Of a stretch of 64,000 bases of DNA, positions 1 to 11,759 are shown piece after piece (the stretch's first letter is position 1; each line of letters starts with the position of its first letter). The stretch covers positions 116,426,035 to 116,490,034 of the forward strand of contig OY987298.1 of assembly GCA_963920635.1 (NCBI GenBank), in the 5' to 3' direction. The stretch comes from Pseudeuparius sepicola. Taxonomy: Eukaryota; Arthropoda; Insecta; Coleoptera; Anthribidae. Position numbers and translations under genes: made by a program. The notes under the pieces were generated by a model. It was given only the letters and a program-made list of their open reading frames with translations, did no database searches and was not told the DNA's origin.

Positions 1-590
1 GGACATTCGCGAAAAGACCTCAAGTAAATACTGGTGTTTATGATGTGAATGCAACATTTTCTTAAGATGTTTTAAGTGTTATAGCGCCTGCCCTTTGTAG
101 AATCAAGACTGAACACACCAAAAATGCAGATGAAAGGTACTTAGGTATTTCTTATTTCTTCAGTTTCACCTTCCACAAAAAAAGATTGAAATGTGGCAAC
201 ATAGCTCTCCAGTACCAACTTTGACGATTGACACTGAAGCAGAAGCGTCGAGTTACTCGGTTCATTTGCCCCACGTTTTAAACTTCACCCTGTTTAATGT
301 GTCCCCTGGCATACAAGTTCCTTTTTATAACTTGTATGGTTTATTTGCCTCGGCCTTGCAAGCCTCGGCAACTAAATTCCTCATTGATTATACATAGTTG
401 GACTGCAGTGCCTTGGTACACAAATAGCTATTTTAGCACTCTATAGGAAAATGTCGTAAGTATTTAACGAAATTTACCTAAAAATCAAAATTCGTTGCTT
501 GGTTACTTTTAAAGATAACTAAGTATACAAAAATGTATATCGAAACAGCATTATTAGTTGAAAAAAGCTCTTATTAAAATTATCTTTTTT
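1..590. other. No gene recognised
   Basis: AT-rich sequence with one short open frame (191-397, 68 codons) whose translation resembles no family I know. No repeat structure stands out. Confidence 0.5.
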
Positions 591-1128
591 TATACAGGGT
601 GAGTCAGAATGTATAGTAAATACTTTAAAGGGGTGTTCGGCAAGTGGTTTTATATTTTCATATAAAATTTTTAGATTTCTGCTTTCCTTGCCAAGTTATT
701 CGGATCTACAGGGTGACCCATCTACTGTAACATCTTTTTTTATCCTGAAGGTGAATTAATTGTTATCTGATATTTTTGTGGCTTTAATGTTCAATAAAAA
801 TAACTAAATTGTTTGACGCCCGCCTATACTATGAATTTTTACTTAATTTTCTGGAACAGTAGGAGAATGGTATTTGTCATGAAATTATTTTTTTTGTAGG
901 AAAAATATTGTGTTTTCGAGAAAAAATTTAGAGGGAAAAAGTTTCAAATTTTTAAGTAGCGCCGTTATTGAGATATAAATAAAAAAATACTTTTGGGTCA
1001 ACCTGTAGACCCGAATAACTTGGCAAGGAAAGCCCAAATCGAAAAATTTTATATGACCCCCCCCCTTAAAACCACCTGCCGAACACCCTTTTAGAGTATT
1101 TACTAGGCATTCTGACTCACCCTGTATA
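591..1128. mobile_element. MITE with ~135-bp terminal inverted repeats
   Basis: The ends are inverted copies of TACAGGGTGAGTCAGAATG. The match continues inward for about 135 bp with scattered changes, including a shared block around CTTTCCTTGCCAAGTTATTC. TA dinucleotides flank both ends, as expected for a Tc1/mariner-type target duplication. The ~270-bp middle has no coding potential. It is a non-autonomous element; which transposase moves it cannot be told from here. Confidence 0.85.
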
Positions 1129-2123
1129 ATGGTGATTATCGAAAGGTAAGTTTTTATTTATTTCATCGTTAACGGCGGTCTTCTAAATGAATTTTTGGTA
1201 AATTTAAGTCCATTGAGGTCTCTTAATGAGAAATACAGAAACCAACATGTTTTATTTATCATCGCAATCAGCAAAATTAAGACTTTTAATATATCTACAA
1301 ATAATATTCAGTGTTTATTATTATAAAACAAAAATTAAACACTTTGTTTGACTTTGATGATGTATAACTATAAAAGTACAATCAACTTTTCTAAAGCCCC
1401 TTAGTTATTTTGCAACTTTCGCGTGAAGATACAAATCAAAGTCGCCTGTAGAGAAAATTGTATTTCTGAGATTCCTTGAGAAATCCATAGAACTTTAGGG
1501 CATTAAACTCGGAACAATACATAAGTGTTTCATTTCACGGATTGGAAATCCGATAAAACTAGTTTCAATTCAATTAAACGTTTGACGCTGAAGTTTATGA
1601 GAAATTTACAGTGTAATTACAGAAAGGAGGCCACTCTGGCCGGATGGATGACAAGGGCCTTAAATTATGCCAGTCTGCGCACAGTTTCCGAGGACGTCAC
1701 AAACCTCGCTCATTTAATTTTTCAAACAGGAGTTGGCTGTTGTTGGACTAACACACCATTCATATCGTTTTGCTTATTTTTCCACACTACTCTCTTAGTA
1801 CCTAACTATGAGTAATGCTCGTAAAGATGCTCACATCAAATGATGAAAATGGTTTCAGGATAATCCATATTAATAACTTGATACCATTAAAAATAGTGAT
1901 TAATTTGTTACAATAAACTGCTTAATACAGTGAGAATATAAACTTTAAATCCTATTGATATTTCTATTTCGTTCGAGTTACAAACATAATAAAATAAATA
2001 TTAAAACTAAAAACAATATGTATCCGACGCCAGGTGTGTCATTTTGCATTTTTTGTATAATGTTAAACAAATGTAAAGATGTTGCTTATGATAATTAATT
2101 TATTCAAAATATGGTTTAGGAAT
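1129..2123. other. No gene recognised
   Basis: Includes a 96-codon open frame (1525-1815, plus strand) with no recognisable domain; its length is compatible with chance. The rest is AT-rich unique-looking sequence. Confidence 0.45.
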
Positions 2124-2567
2124 GGCCGCGGTGGCGACGTTCGTAGCGTTGCGAACTCTTAAGACTGCATGGTTTTTTTTGCCTTCGATCGACCTTGGTT
2201 CGATTCGAGATCGGGGCAGAGCGTATACAACACGCCTTTAGAAAAACACCGCTTTTGGCTAAGAGGGTTGGGTAAAATGTAGATTCACGGTAATGCTCCT
2301 AAATAGCTTTATCTGTGTGGTTTACTAATTGCCCTATACACCCACTGAGATCACTATGGTTCTCTTGGGTTTTCCGTCGGAAACCCCTAGAAAACCTACC
2401 TACTTGAACGAATTAGGCTATCCTAGTTCTATCGGGAAAACGTCTGTCCTAGCTGCAATTGGCAATGAACCCTAAATAATAGTATTTGCCACCGCGCACA
2501 AGCATGTGGTTGCTTCTGGGGTACCTACTCCTAGTTTGGAGTATTATGAGGATACTTTTGGCCTCTA
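2124..2567 (+). mobile_element. tRNA-derived SINE (family S1), long copy
   Basis: The 5' head starts GGCCGCGGTGGCGACG and holds a B-box-like GGTTCGATTCG at 2197-2207. The pol III A box is degenerate. The 3' part, with CACAAGCATGTGGTTGCTTC followed by CTAGTTTGGAGTATT, recurs at 45035-45225 on the plus strand and in reverse at 23883-23995. Three dispersed copies, a tRNA-like head and no ORF suggest a SINE. No target duplication was identified for this copy. Confidence 0.6.
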
Positions 2568-4169
2568 AATTAATTTTTGTTCTGCGAACTTTTACCGTCT
2601 AGTATTTATTTCGGGCACAAATTACATTTTCGATATGGTTTTCGAAAAGGCTGGCATACCGTTAGCTGATAGAAAATCAACGCAATGAGGAAAAGGAACA
2701 TATATACGCACATATATTAAGTGTGAAATACAGAGTTTAACTGGAATTATTTAATATAATATAATACATACAGTGTGTCACAGCGCTGGTTATTAGTATA
2801 CTGGGCACTGAAAAATCATATTAGCGTTTGCTTCAATAATATGACATGGTGTTACCAAGCATCTTCCAAAATTTTTATTATTCTAGAAAACTACATAACA
2901 TTGTCTAAATCTTCTGGATCAAAACATTTTTGCTGGGAAAATTCACGCTAAAACCTTGTTTTCATTTGAATAACTATTTAAATTATTGTGGAGTTATTAC
3001 CTTGGTGTGAACTTTATAGAAAAAAGCTAAATATCTATATTCCCAAAATACTTCATTTCGTATGCTCTATTCCTTTTAATTCCTTTTAATGGGAACATCC
3101 TATATCATTTTCAGTTTCGCTTTCAAGAAACGCACACAAAAAACTGTTTGTAATAATATGAAACAACTTTTATGTGAAAAGTTTGTTGTATGACGAAAAC
3201 TTAAAGAGTTATGGGGAGGGGCTGGAATTTTTCCTGCGTACAATAGGGTGCCATGAAAGTGCCTATGTCATGTAGGTATTTACTTACAGTTAATTTACAT
3301 TACAACCTTATAAAAATTATATTTTACTCCATTACATTAGTGACATTAATGAATAATGTAAAACACTGGATCATAATACGTCACACTCTTTATCTGTAGA
3401 ACTTTAAAGGGGCCCACACACACAGAGGGAAGCTGCACAATTAATCTCTACGTATTTTCCTGCTTAAGCCCACACACTGTGCGTCTTCCACGTCAGTTTG
3501 AGCATCTTGTTTGTCAGAGATTTGTCATACAGAAAGGAGCTTTATTATTATAGGACAGTAGCGAGCGCTTGCATAATCAAGAAAATAAATTGTAAATCGT
3601 CGATCCCGATGGACAAAGTAGTGGCTATTAGAACGCCACGAATATTCCCACATTTGCGGACATTATTTCTGTTAAAAAGAAAGCCATCAGCTACAACGGG
3701 AACTTGCTGGCGCGCTAATGTCAAAGGAATGAAGGGAGCAACGACTTGTCGCCACACACAGAATCATCCCCGCGCAGTTTTAATTGCCCACGCGAAAAAT
3801 AAAATTGACCGACTTGAATGCGCATTCCAAAGATTTGGCTACATAGATACGATACATTTTAACTGTACAGGGTGGCCCATCCATAAGTGAAAAAGTGTGT
3901 TACGTGCGGACACAGGTTAACATAAAATCTTCATTCAAAAAATGGAGTTGTAGTAAAAATTAAGGGGAATTCGAGAATGTACTCGGATTTTGTATACGGG
4001 GTCCATAAAACAGTTATCGTGAAAAATCTTTTTTTTCAAAATAATAAAATATTTAAGTAGTATTCCCGAATATTAAGTTTTTTGAGATAACTTCCGGTTT
4101 TAGTGGAAATAAAAGTAATTTTTTGTACTTTTCAACTTACACATTTCATATAGCCATTATTAATTCTGA
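2568..4169. other. No gene recognised; one unassigned 130-codon ORF and a TIR-like fragment
   Basis: The longest frame is 3498-3890 (plus strand, 130 codons). It has no domain I recognise and ends inside TACAGGGTGGCCC at 3867. That sequence resembles the CAGGGTG ends of the TA-flanked elements elsewhere in the window and may be an orphan left end. No partner end was found. Confidence 0.4.
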
Positions 4170-4460
4170 ATCCAACGATATATAATTTCACCTACTTGTG
4201 TCCAACCGTTAGCACGTTATTTACCAAAGCACCTCTATAAAACTAGAAAACATGGTCTCTGTCAGATAAATTTCACTTCCTGTCGATCTAAATCTTCAAT
4301 ACAAGAGACAAAATTCGTAAGAGAACATTTTGTACGTGTTCTGATATTCGATACAAAAGCAGGCACAATTATAACCAAATGTATGACAAATCAAGTCAGC
4401 CTTGTCACAATACAACTGACAATCGAGTAGCTGTCTATTCAACATTTCTACTTACCTGTC
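4170..4460 (+). repeat. Left arm of a diverged long inverted repeat (partner 6760-6990)
   Basis: The reverse complement of 6760-6990 matches this segment in order: AATCAAGTCAGCC with nearby ACTGACAATC and GCTGTC..TATT, a CATGGTCTC/AATGGTCTC block, and GATATATAATT near the outer end. Divergence and indels are considerable. With its partner it frames a ~2.8-kb region into which the near-palindrome at 4682-5258 seems to have inserted. Confidence 0.5.
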
Positions 4461-4681
4461 AGATTAATTTAATTTTCTGTCGATCTAAATCTTCGATACA
4501 GCTTACATATATTAATGAAGCACTCGGAACATCTCTATTTGGATATTTACGAGAATAGTTCCTCGAAGTTTAGATCTCCAACATATTACAACATTCTTCT
4601 TTAAAAAATATTTTTAAACTATAACTAACTTCAGCAACAAAATTTGAAATTAATCTAACAGGTAAGTTATTTATTAACGAA

Positions 4682-5258
4682 AAGAAGAAGGGTAAAACTT
4701 ACAGTCTCTGCTCCACAAACACAGCTTTTAATTTAACTGTACATATCTTTCAACCCACCTAGGGGCCATCTTCCGCAGTATAACATTATAACATCAAAAG
4801 CTTTCTAGACGTAGTCAACTTTTTAGTATGCGAATGTGGAAAAATTGAATTTTTAAGTGAATTGTATAAAAGGCTTGGTCAAAAATTCCAAAAACATTGA
4901 ATATAAAATGGAGAATCCAAGGAGATTGAATTGAGTAGGAATATATTTGAAGAGAACTCAATATATTTGAAGAGAAGTCAAATATATTACGACTCAATTC
5001 ATTCTCCTGGGATTATCCATTTTATATTCAATGTTTTTGGAATTTTTGACCAAGCCTTTTATACAATTCACTTAGAAATTCAATTTTTCCACGTTCGCAT
5101 ACTAAAAAGTTGACTACGTCTAGAAAGCTTTTGATGTTATAATGTTATACTGCTGAAGATGACCCCCTAGGTGGGTTGAAACATATGTACAGTTAAATTA
5201 AAAGCTGTGTTTGTGGAGCAGAGACTGTAAGTTTTACCTTTCTTCTTTTCGTTATTAT
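4682..5258. repeat. Near-palindromic inverted repeat, arms ~260 bp
   Basis: Left arm 4682-4945 and right arm ~4985-5258 are close reverse complements. Because of this, matching 60-codon frames occur on both strands (4815-4997 minus, 4931-5113 plus); I treat these as consequences of the palindrome, not genes. Both arms start with the AAGAAG/CTTCTT segment next to AAACTTACAGTCTCTGC. The right arm holds a complete hammerhead-like motif at 5149-5193. The left arm holds its degenerate counterpart at ~4741-4785. Two head-to-head copies of a short hammerhead-bearing element would explain it. Confidence 0.8.
5149..5193 (+). ncRNA. Candidate type I hammerhead ribozyme motif
   Basis: The parts, in order, are: ACTG (helix I), core CTGAAGA (5153-5159), one spacer base, GACCC (5161-5165), a 7-nt loop, GGGTT (5173-5177), GAAA (5178-5181), a self-complementary ACATATGT helix III, a GTA cleavage triplet ending at 5189, and CAGT (5190-5193) pairing with ACTG. 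All invariant hammerhead core positions I can check are present. Helix III is too short for a normal hairpin, so it might act as a dimer. The copy in the opposite arm has CGGAAGA in the core and is probably inactive. Activity is inferred, not shown. Confidence 0.6.
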
Positions 5259-5279
5259 TTACACCTCCACTACAAGACA

Positions 5280-6759
5280 TGGACTATTTCCTCAGTTTAA
5301 GTTATTTATGTTGAATAGGGTACTTGACGAAATTTTACAAACTTGATAAAACAATTCCTGGTCACTTGTCCCCTACGATTATTTAAAAAATATATATTTA
5401 CGTAATTAGCAAGTTATTACACTTTCTTTGAAATTTGGCGGGAAAGCACTTATGACGTCACAAGTGTTTTATAACGGCAATTTGGCAACATAGCGCTACC
5501 ACTGAAGTGTTCTGAGACATAACCCTATTCGGCAGTGAAAGTTGCAAGGAAAGTTGAAATTTCAAAATTCTAACCTCAAACTCACAGACTTATGATGCCC
5601 CGTGAAACCACTTTTAGCGTTGATTGATTCCTTCCTCCATCGACGATTTTAGTCAAGAAGTTTTTTTTCGTAAATACTTATTCAATCGTTTTTCTGTAAA
5701 TTTTTTTGGCTAGGTTGGGCCTAAAGTCCGGAATTCGGGCTCAGTACTTCTAAGCACTATGGCGTCTTCATAAACGTGCCTTCAAGATGGTCCCTAGGCC
5801 GAGGTTCTCTCTTTATTAATAACTCATAATACTGTATTCTTACTACAACGTAGGTACAAACCTTTGCAGTTTTATCCCATGGATTTTGGCAGACGCTAAC
5901 AGCATCCAATTTCGGCAAATTACGGATTGTCCTTTCAGTTCAGGGTCCATGTCCATGATACCTTACCTTACACATCTAGCAACACGATAACTAGGTCCAC
6001 AAACAATATATAATAGTAAATATCAATAACAAACTATAATAAATGGCACAGATATTATCTACTAATATTTTGATTTAGCCAGATACGGAATGACAGTTGG
6101 CATCACGGGATGTCGCCGATCAGAAAACCATACGTGTTAGATGACGTGTGGATATATGAATATGGTTAGATGCCTAGGTGGGCGGGTAACGTTGCCAAAT
6201 ACGCGAATATTTCCCCCATTATTGGTACCTGAATATTTATAGTATGTTCCGTATACAGATATTTTAGCTAAAGTGTTACGTGGCAGAGATGACGGATATA
6301 GTTTCCAGCGTGTGCAGCATAAACAGACACCATTTTGATATAGAGAAGTCAATATACGGAACATATTCGTAATAAAAAGTCTTTATGTGACAAAATTTGT
6401 GTGTGCAATTGCGTTAGGTAAAGCTCAAAGGTTTTAATACATTAAGTAACAGATATTCATAGGCAAGCTGGAGATACTTGAATAGAAAACTGCAATTTGC
6501 CTTTGTTCCACAAATGATTGCAAACGGGCACCGGCAACGTTACAGTTCCGTTTCTCCTGAGAGGCACAGAGTTACCACGTTTGGCGTTCTGGACAATAGA
6601 ACGACGAAACTGTAGATTTCAGCCTGAACAAAATTGTGCAACTTTGTCTTTAATTATCATAAAAAATAAGGGTTAAAAGCCGTTGTTTCATTTATTACGT
6701 GTTATGTTGGTGCATCCACTGTAAACAGAGTACAATTTTAGAACAATTAAAAATATTGT
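5280..6759. other. No gene recognised
   Basis: Non-coding interior of the larger inverted-repeat region. AATAGGGTACTTGACG at ~5315 has a reverse-complement partner (GTCAAGTACCCTATT) near 6756, which marks another inverted pair. A 75-codon minus-strand frame at 6137-6364 is unassigned and overlaps a short inverted repeat with ATGTTCCGTATA. Confidence 0.4.
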
Positions 6760-6990
6760 CAAGTACCCTATTGACAGCCTAGGTACTTGATTGTCAGTTT
6801 TATTGTCCTGGCTGACTTGATTTTTCATAAATCTGGTTCTAATGTTAGCCTACTTGGATCGAACATTTAGACACTGACACAAGAGACCATTTTCTCTAGT
6901 TTGATGAAGCTTCTTGGTAAATATCTTTGAAACCGTTATAGAGACAAATAGGTCCAATTATATATAGTAAAGATTTCGTTTAGATGAGTA
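6760..6990 (-). repeat. Right arm of the diverged long inverted repeat (partner 4170-4460)
   Basis: Contains CTTGATTGTCAGTT, GGCTGACTTGATTTT, AGAGACCATTTT and AATTATATATAG. In reverse complement these line up in the same order as blocks in 4170-4460. Confidence 0.5.
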
Positions 6991-8534
6991 GATATAAGAA
7001 TATTACATTAATTTGGGCAGTTGATAGGTTGGTTTATTTTTAATGTTTAAATTTTTATACAGAAAATATCATCTTTGGCACAATAGTAACAAAGTATTTA
7101 ATATTTTTCTACGGTTTTCAAATTTGTCTGAAACGCTGCAATTTATCTACTATTGTGATTCTATTTAGGTATACCACTGGCACAGAATATCCACACGTAA
7201 TGACTATTCTGTACTACTAGTGATTTAATTAGTGGCGGTTTTTTTCTCTTGTCGACTCTGGCGTTCATTGCTAGCTAGCTGTATAATTTATAAAGGAATA
7301 AATGGATTAAAATCCATAATAATGCATAACAGAAAATATCGGTGATATTGGAAATGTCAATATGGCTAAACTACCGCGAAAATCAGGTCATAATTCAATT
7401 GAATGTTTCAAGGGCTACCCGCAGGGCGGTACGTAGTGTAAATGCGCGGTTCGCTTTTACCAGCATCCAGCATGAGATATATAATTGACCGCAAACATGC
7501 CGTCAAACTGTCCAGCAAACGTTCCCAGAATACAGGGACAGTTTTGATTTAGTTCCGGCCAGGGGATCGTTACAACATGAATATAGAACGATATCTTCTT
7601 AATCCGGTTTAATTTACAAGGTACGCCGAATATTATACAGTTATTTGTTTAATCAAGCAAGACATCATTCGAGGTTTCTATTTTGGTCCAAATTGGGAAA
7701 TGGCGTTTAGGTATAAATTTTCTTCTTGTTAAAAATAAAACTTTTGGGCTTAAAATAATTTTAAGATTGCTTCATTGTATTAGATATTTTCCAGCTTGAT
7801 TAAAATGGTAAAAACCTTTTGATGAATCAGTTATAAGGACAAACATCATATCTAGAGGCATTAAATAAGGTACTTGAATACACTATATACGTATAGGGGT
7901 TCAGTCATGATGTAAAAAAAATTAACCACAAGTGGATAAAAATTAGAGTACCTAATACGAATTTGAAATTAAAAAATTGTAAAATCAACAAGGCCCGCGT
8001 TTCCCAGACCGCAGTTGCCGGTTGCACCAACATATCGTAAATTTACTTGTTTTTACTTCTTCCCAGAAATCTAAAAAATTTTCGAAATATTGAGAAAAAA
8101 ACGAAAAGTTCGATAATTTTCAGCAGTTTTAAAATTTTTAAGAAACAGTTTTCTGATGTGACGATAAATACAGCATGGTCTAAGTTAATTTATTATTGAA
8201 AATATATCCTACTTAATGTAGGTATTTTTACACTTGCAGCTATTGAAACATAAACGTTCATTAATAGCACTAATAATTTCAATTTGTAATTACAATACTT
8301 TTAGTTATTAATAATGTAATTATTATTGGATGTGCTTGGAATTTCCTGCCGTTTATTATACATTATTTTAACTACTCTAATTTTCAGACTTGAATTTTTC
8401 TATATACATAAATAACTTTTTTGGTTTCATTTTTTTGAAAAAATTAACTGTAGGTACCTAGTTTCAATAGGTAGGTACCTACTACCTACTTGTTTTGACT
8501 ACTTCATCTTTGGTATTTAGGTATACTTAAATGT
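6991..8534. other. No gene recognised
   Basis: AT-rich sequence with no open frame above 60 codons and no clear repeat, apart from clustered TAGGTA/TACCTA words near 8450-8490. Confidence 0.45.
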
Positions 8535-8557
8535 TATATATATATATATATATATAT
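8535..8557. repeat. (TA)n microsatellite
   Basis: About 11 uninterrupted TA units. Confidence 0.9.
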
Positions 8558-8657
8558 GTTAAAAATGTTAATACGCGTAAAACAGCAAAACAGCACTCAA
8601 CAGTCAACGGGACATTATACAGAAAGTTGTTCAGAATGCAAGTTTAAGACCCTGTAC

Positions 8658-8746
8658 CAAATTTTAAAACAATCGGCATACTTTGACCGAAAACAACGAA
8701 AATTTTGAAAAAAAAATCAAGCGTGCCAATTGTTTTAAAATTTGGT
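8658..8746. repeat. Short inverted repeat, 19-bp arms
   Basis: TACCAAATTTTAAAACAAT at the left is mirrored as ATTGTTTTAAAATTTGGTA at the right, about 50 bp apart. It lies in AT-rich sequence (8600-9000) with MITE-like character, but no complete ends were found. 9000-9630 has no gene. Confidence 0.5.
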
Positions 8747-9630
8747 ACTTAGATCTTCATTATGAACAACTTTTTCCAATAAAATTTTTCGATATCTCTT
8801 AAGGGGCTATTTAGCTTTGTGTAAAAATACGTTCATGGCTTAGGAACTTTTTGAGATATCTATTTTTGAAAAAACCGAAAATTTCCGCTTGTAACTTGTA
8901 CTTCATAAGAGTTAGGAAAAAAGTTTCTTCATGAAATCATCTGGGGGGCAAAACTGATTGCTTTAAGCATACTCTATCAAAATGTGGGAAAATGCTGCGG
9001 TTTGGTGAGTCCGCAATGCGCACTCTTAGTTGGGCTTCTTTTTCTCTCTTTTTATACCTTATCAACTTTTATTAGGCTATATTATTTTAGTTAATTATCT
9101 AATATATAATTTACGAATATAATAGATAATTCACGAAAATGTCACGAATGAATTCACGAATTCACAATTTTACAACTAGTAACAAAAATATTTTCTCAGA
9201 ACTTTTTCCTACAGGTTTGAGTGCGGATGATTACAACTTTGTCCTCCTAAATAAGAAAATCAGAAACGATCAGAAAAATTTAAAAGAAATGAACTAATAG
9301 TCAAATAAAACATAAACCTTCATTGAAAAAGAATTCAAAATAAAGTATAAAGAAGGAACAACTGAGAAACAGGTGGAAGAAAATGAAATTTGCCCTGCAC
9401 GTAATAAAACTTATATACGGACAAAACTATTGATTTGATTCAAACGTAGTGAATAGTTACAATGGTATCACGAAATTTGTACGACCTATTAAGGAACTGG
9501 AAAGTACACCTACATGCGCGAAGATAAGTGTGCACTCATAGGCACATCGTGTCCTCTAAAGAGTGCTCATTTGTGAAAAATAAGTTTTTAGAACGCCATG
9601 CTTATTTGAATAAAATAAAAATACTATTTA

Positions 9631-11601
9631 GGTTAAAAAATATTTATTAAAGTGTCGTTCACTCCAGAACAAATATTTAATTTGTCTAAATTTATGCAGA
9701 TTCAAGTAATACTAAACAAAAAAATTAAGTGCATGCCATACATTTACTGCTTCTTCTTTGTAGAATATTCGGGTGAATTTCAGACCGACTTGAATATTAC
9801 AGAAGCGGAGGCTTAGTGGCGGGGCCCCAGCCTCAACGCGTCCCTTATTCAATTAAAACATTTACGGCAGGTTTATTCGCAGAGCCAGAGGACGCCAATT
9901 TAGTTGCGGCACGATTTAGGGTTGCCCTGCTACTGCCCTGCCAACAACTTGTAAACACTCGAGGGAGAAGCAGAAAATGAGAAATTAAGTAGGTAGGTAT
10001 AGAGGATTTAGGTTTTGACTTTCTTAGTAATGAAAGATTCTGCACTTCTTTTCTCAACCTCAACATTTGAAATGTTTAGCAGCAGTACGTAAGGCGAAAC
10101 TATTAATGTTTTATTTTCATAGAATATAAACAGTTTCTTGGTGTATAGGGTTGACCAATCTTTGCTTATTCACATACAAAAAAATAATAGCCCACGATCG
10201 ATCCATATCCTCATGTTATTTTATTAAATCGATGTTAAAATTTTAGTTTACTTTAAAAAAAAGTAAATCTATTATCGAATTTCATTCGGTTTATGCTTAT
10301 TCTGATAATGTATGTAGGAATATTTACGAAGTGTGAATGAGCCCCCAAGAATAGTTTGTACTCGTTTATTTTTTAAATTCCTAGTTTTGAAACGAAAATA
10401 CAGACAGGATTGGTTAATTTTTGTAATACTGCTGTGCCGCTTACTAACTAAATTTGCAATTTGAAAAGGACATTTCCAGTGCAAACGCTTTAAAATCAAA
10501 ACATGAAACAAAATAACACACTTCCAACAGCTCCCACTAACAAAAAAATACAATTTGTCTATTTGTAAAGACTATTTATTCGGGCACAAGCGTTTTTCGA
10601 AACTATTTATGTTTTATTTTCATATAAAAATATTTATTAAAGTGTCGTTCACTCCAGAACAAATATTTAATTTGTCTAAATTTATGCAGATTCAAGTAAT
10701 ACTAAACAAAAAATTAAGTGCATGCCATACATTTACTGCTTCTTCTTTGTAGAATATTCGGGTGAATTTCAGACCGACTTGAATATTACAGAAGCGGAGG
10801 CTTCGTGGCGGGGCCCCCGCCTCAACGCGTCCCTTATTCAATTAAAACATTTCACAGCCGGGCCCTTACGGCAGGTTTATTCGCAGAGCCAGAGGACGCC
10901 AATTTAGTTGCGGCACGATTTAGGGTTGCCCTGCTACTCTGCCAACAACTTGTAAACATTCGAGGGAGAAGCAGAAAATGAGAAATTAAGTAGGTAGGTA
11001 TAGAGGATTTAGGTTTTGACTTTCTTAGTAATGAAAGATTCTGCACTTCTTTTCTCAACCTCAACATTTGAAATGTTTAGCAGCAGTACGTAAGGCGAAA
11101 CTATTAATGTTTTATTTTCATAGAATATAAACAGTTTCTTGGTGTATAGGGTTGACCAATCTTTGCTTATTCACATACAAAAAAATAATAGCCCACGATC
11201 GATCCATATCCTCATGTTATTTTATTAAATCGATGTTAAAATTTTAGTTTACTTTAAAAAAAAGTAAATCTATCATCGAATTTCATTCGGTTTATGCTTA
11301 TTCTGATAATGTATGTAGGAATATTTAGGAAGTGTGAATGAGCCCCCAAGAATAGTTTGTACTCGTTTATTTTTTAAATTCCTAGTTTTGAAACGAAAAT
11401 ACAGACAGGATTGGTTAATTTTTGTTATACTGCTGTGCCGCTTACTAACTAAATTTGCAATTTGAAAAGGACATTTCCAGTGCAAACGCTTTAAAATCAA
11501 AACATGAAACAAAATAACACACTTCCAACAGCTCCCACTAACAAAAAAATACAATTTGTCTATTTGTAAAGACTATTTGTTCGGGCACAAGCGTTTTTCT
11601 T
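9631..11601. repeat. Tandem duplication of a ~1-kb unit
   Basis: Copy 1 (about 9636-10606) and copy 2 (about 10626-11601) run in parallel at an offset of 990-1004 bp. Both begin around TATTTATTAAAGTGTCGTTC and end around ATTCGGGCACAAGCG. Differences are few: single-base changes near 9815/10803, about 14 extra bases (CACAGCCGGGCCCTT) at ~10853-10867, and small homopolymer indels. Each copy carries equivalent minus-strand frames: 93 codons at 10272-10553 and 11273-11554, and 71-73 codons at 9845-10066 and 10852-11067. None matches a family I know. Their conservation here simply reflects recent duplication. Confidence 0.9.
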
Positions 11602-11624
11602 CGGCTTTTAAATAAATAGTTATT

Positions 11625-11757
11625 TACATTGCCAGATGCGTAATTGCACTTTTTTGGCCGAGGAGGTTGTTTACAGACCGAAGCATCGCGGGCGTTTCTT
11701 CAGTCGTTAAAAGTACCTCCGAGGCCAAAAAAGAGCATACGCATCGTGTAATGTATT
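11625..11757. repeat. Hairpin-forming inverted repeat, ~40-bp arms
   Basis: The left arm contains GATGCGTAATTGCAC and TTTTTTGGCCGAGGAGGT. The right arm contains ACCTCCGAGGCCAAAAAA and GCATACGCATC. They are near reverse complements around a ~45-bp spacer. Confidence 0.65.
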
Positions 11758-11759
11758 AC

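Noticed and set aside
3498..3890. 130-codon ORF as a gene
   Set aside because: Unassigned, no promoter or splice support, and it runs into a TIR-like sequence at its 3' end.
4815..5113. Pair of conserved 60-residue proteins on opposite strands
   Set aside because: They are mirror images produced by the near-palindrome, not two genes.
10272..11554. Conserved 93-residue protein in two copies
   Set aside because: The conservation reflects a recent tandem duplication of the DNA; no domain or codon-level evidence.
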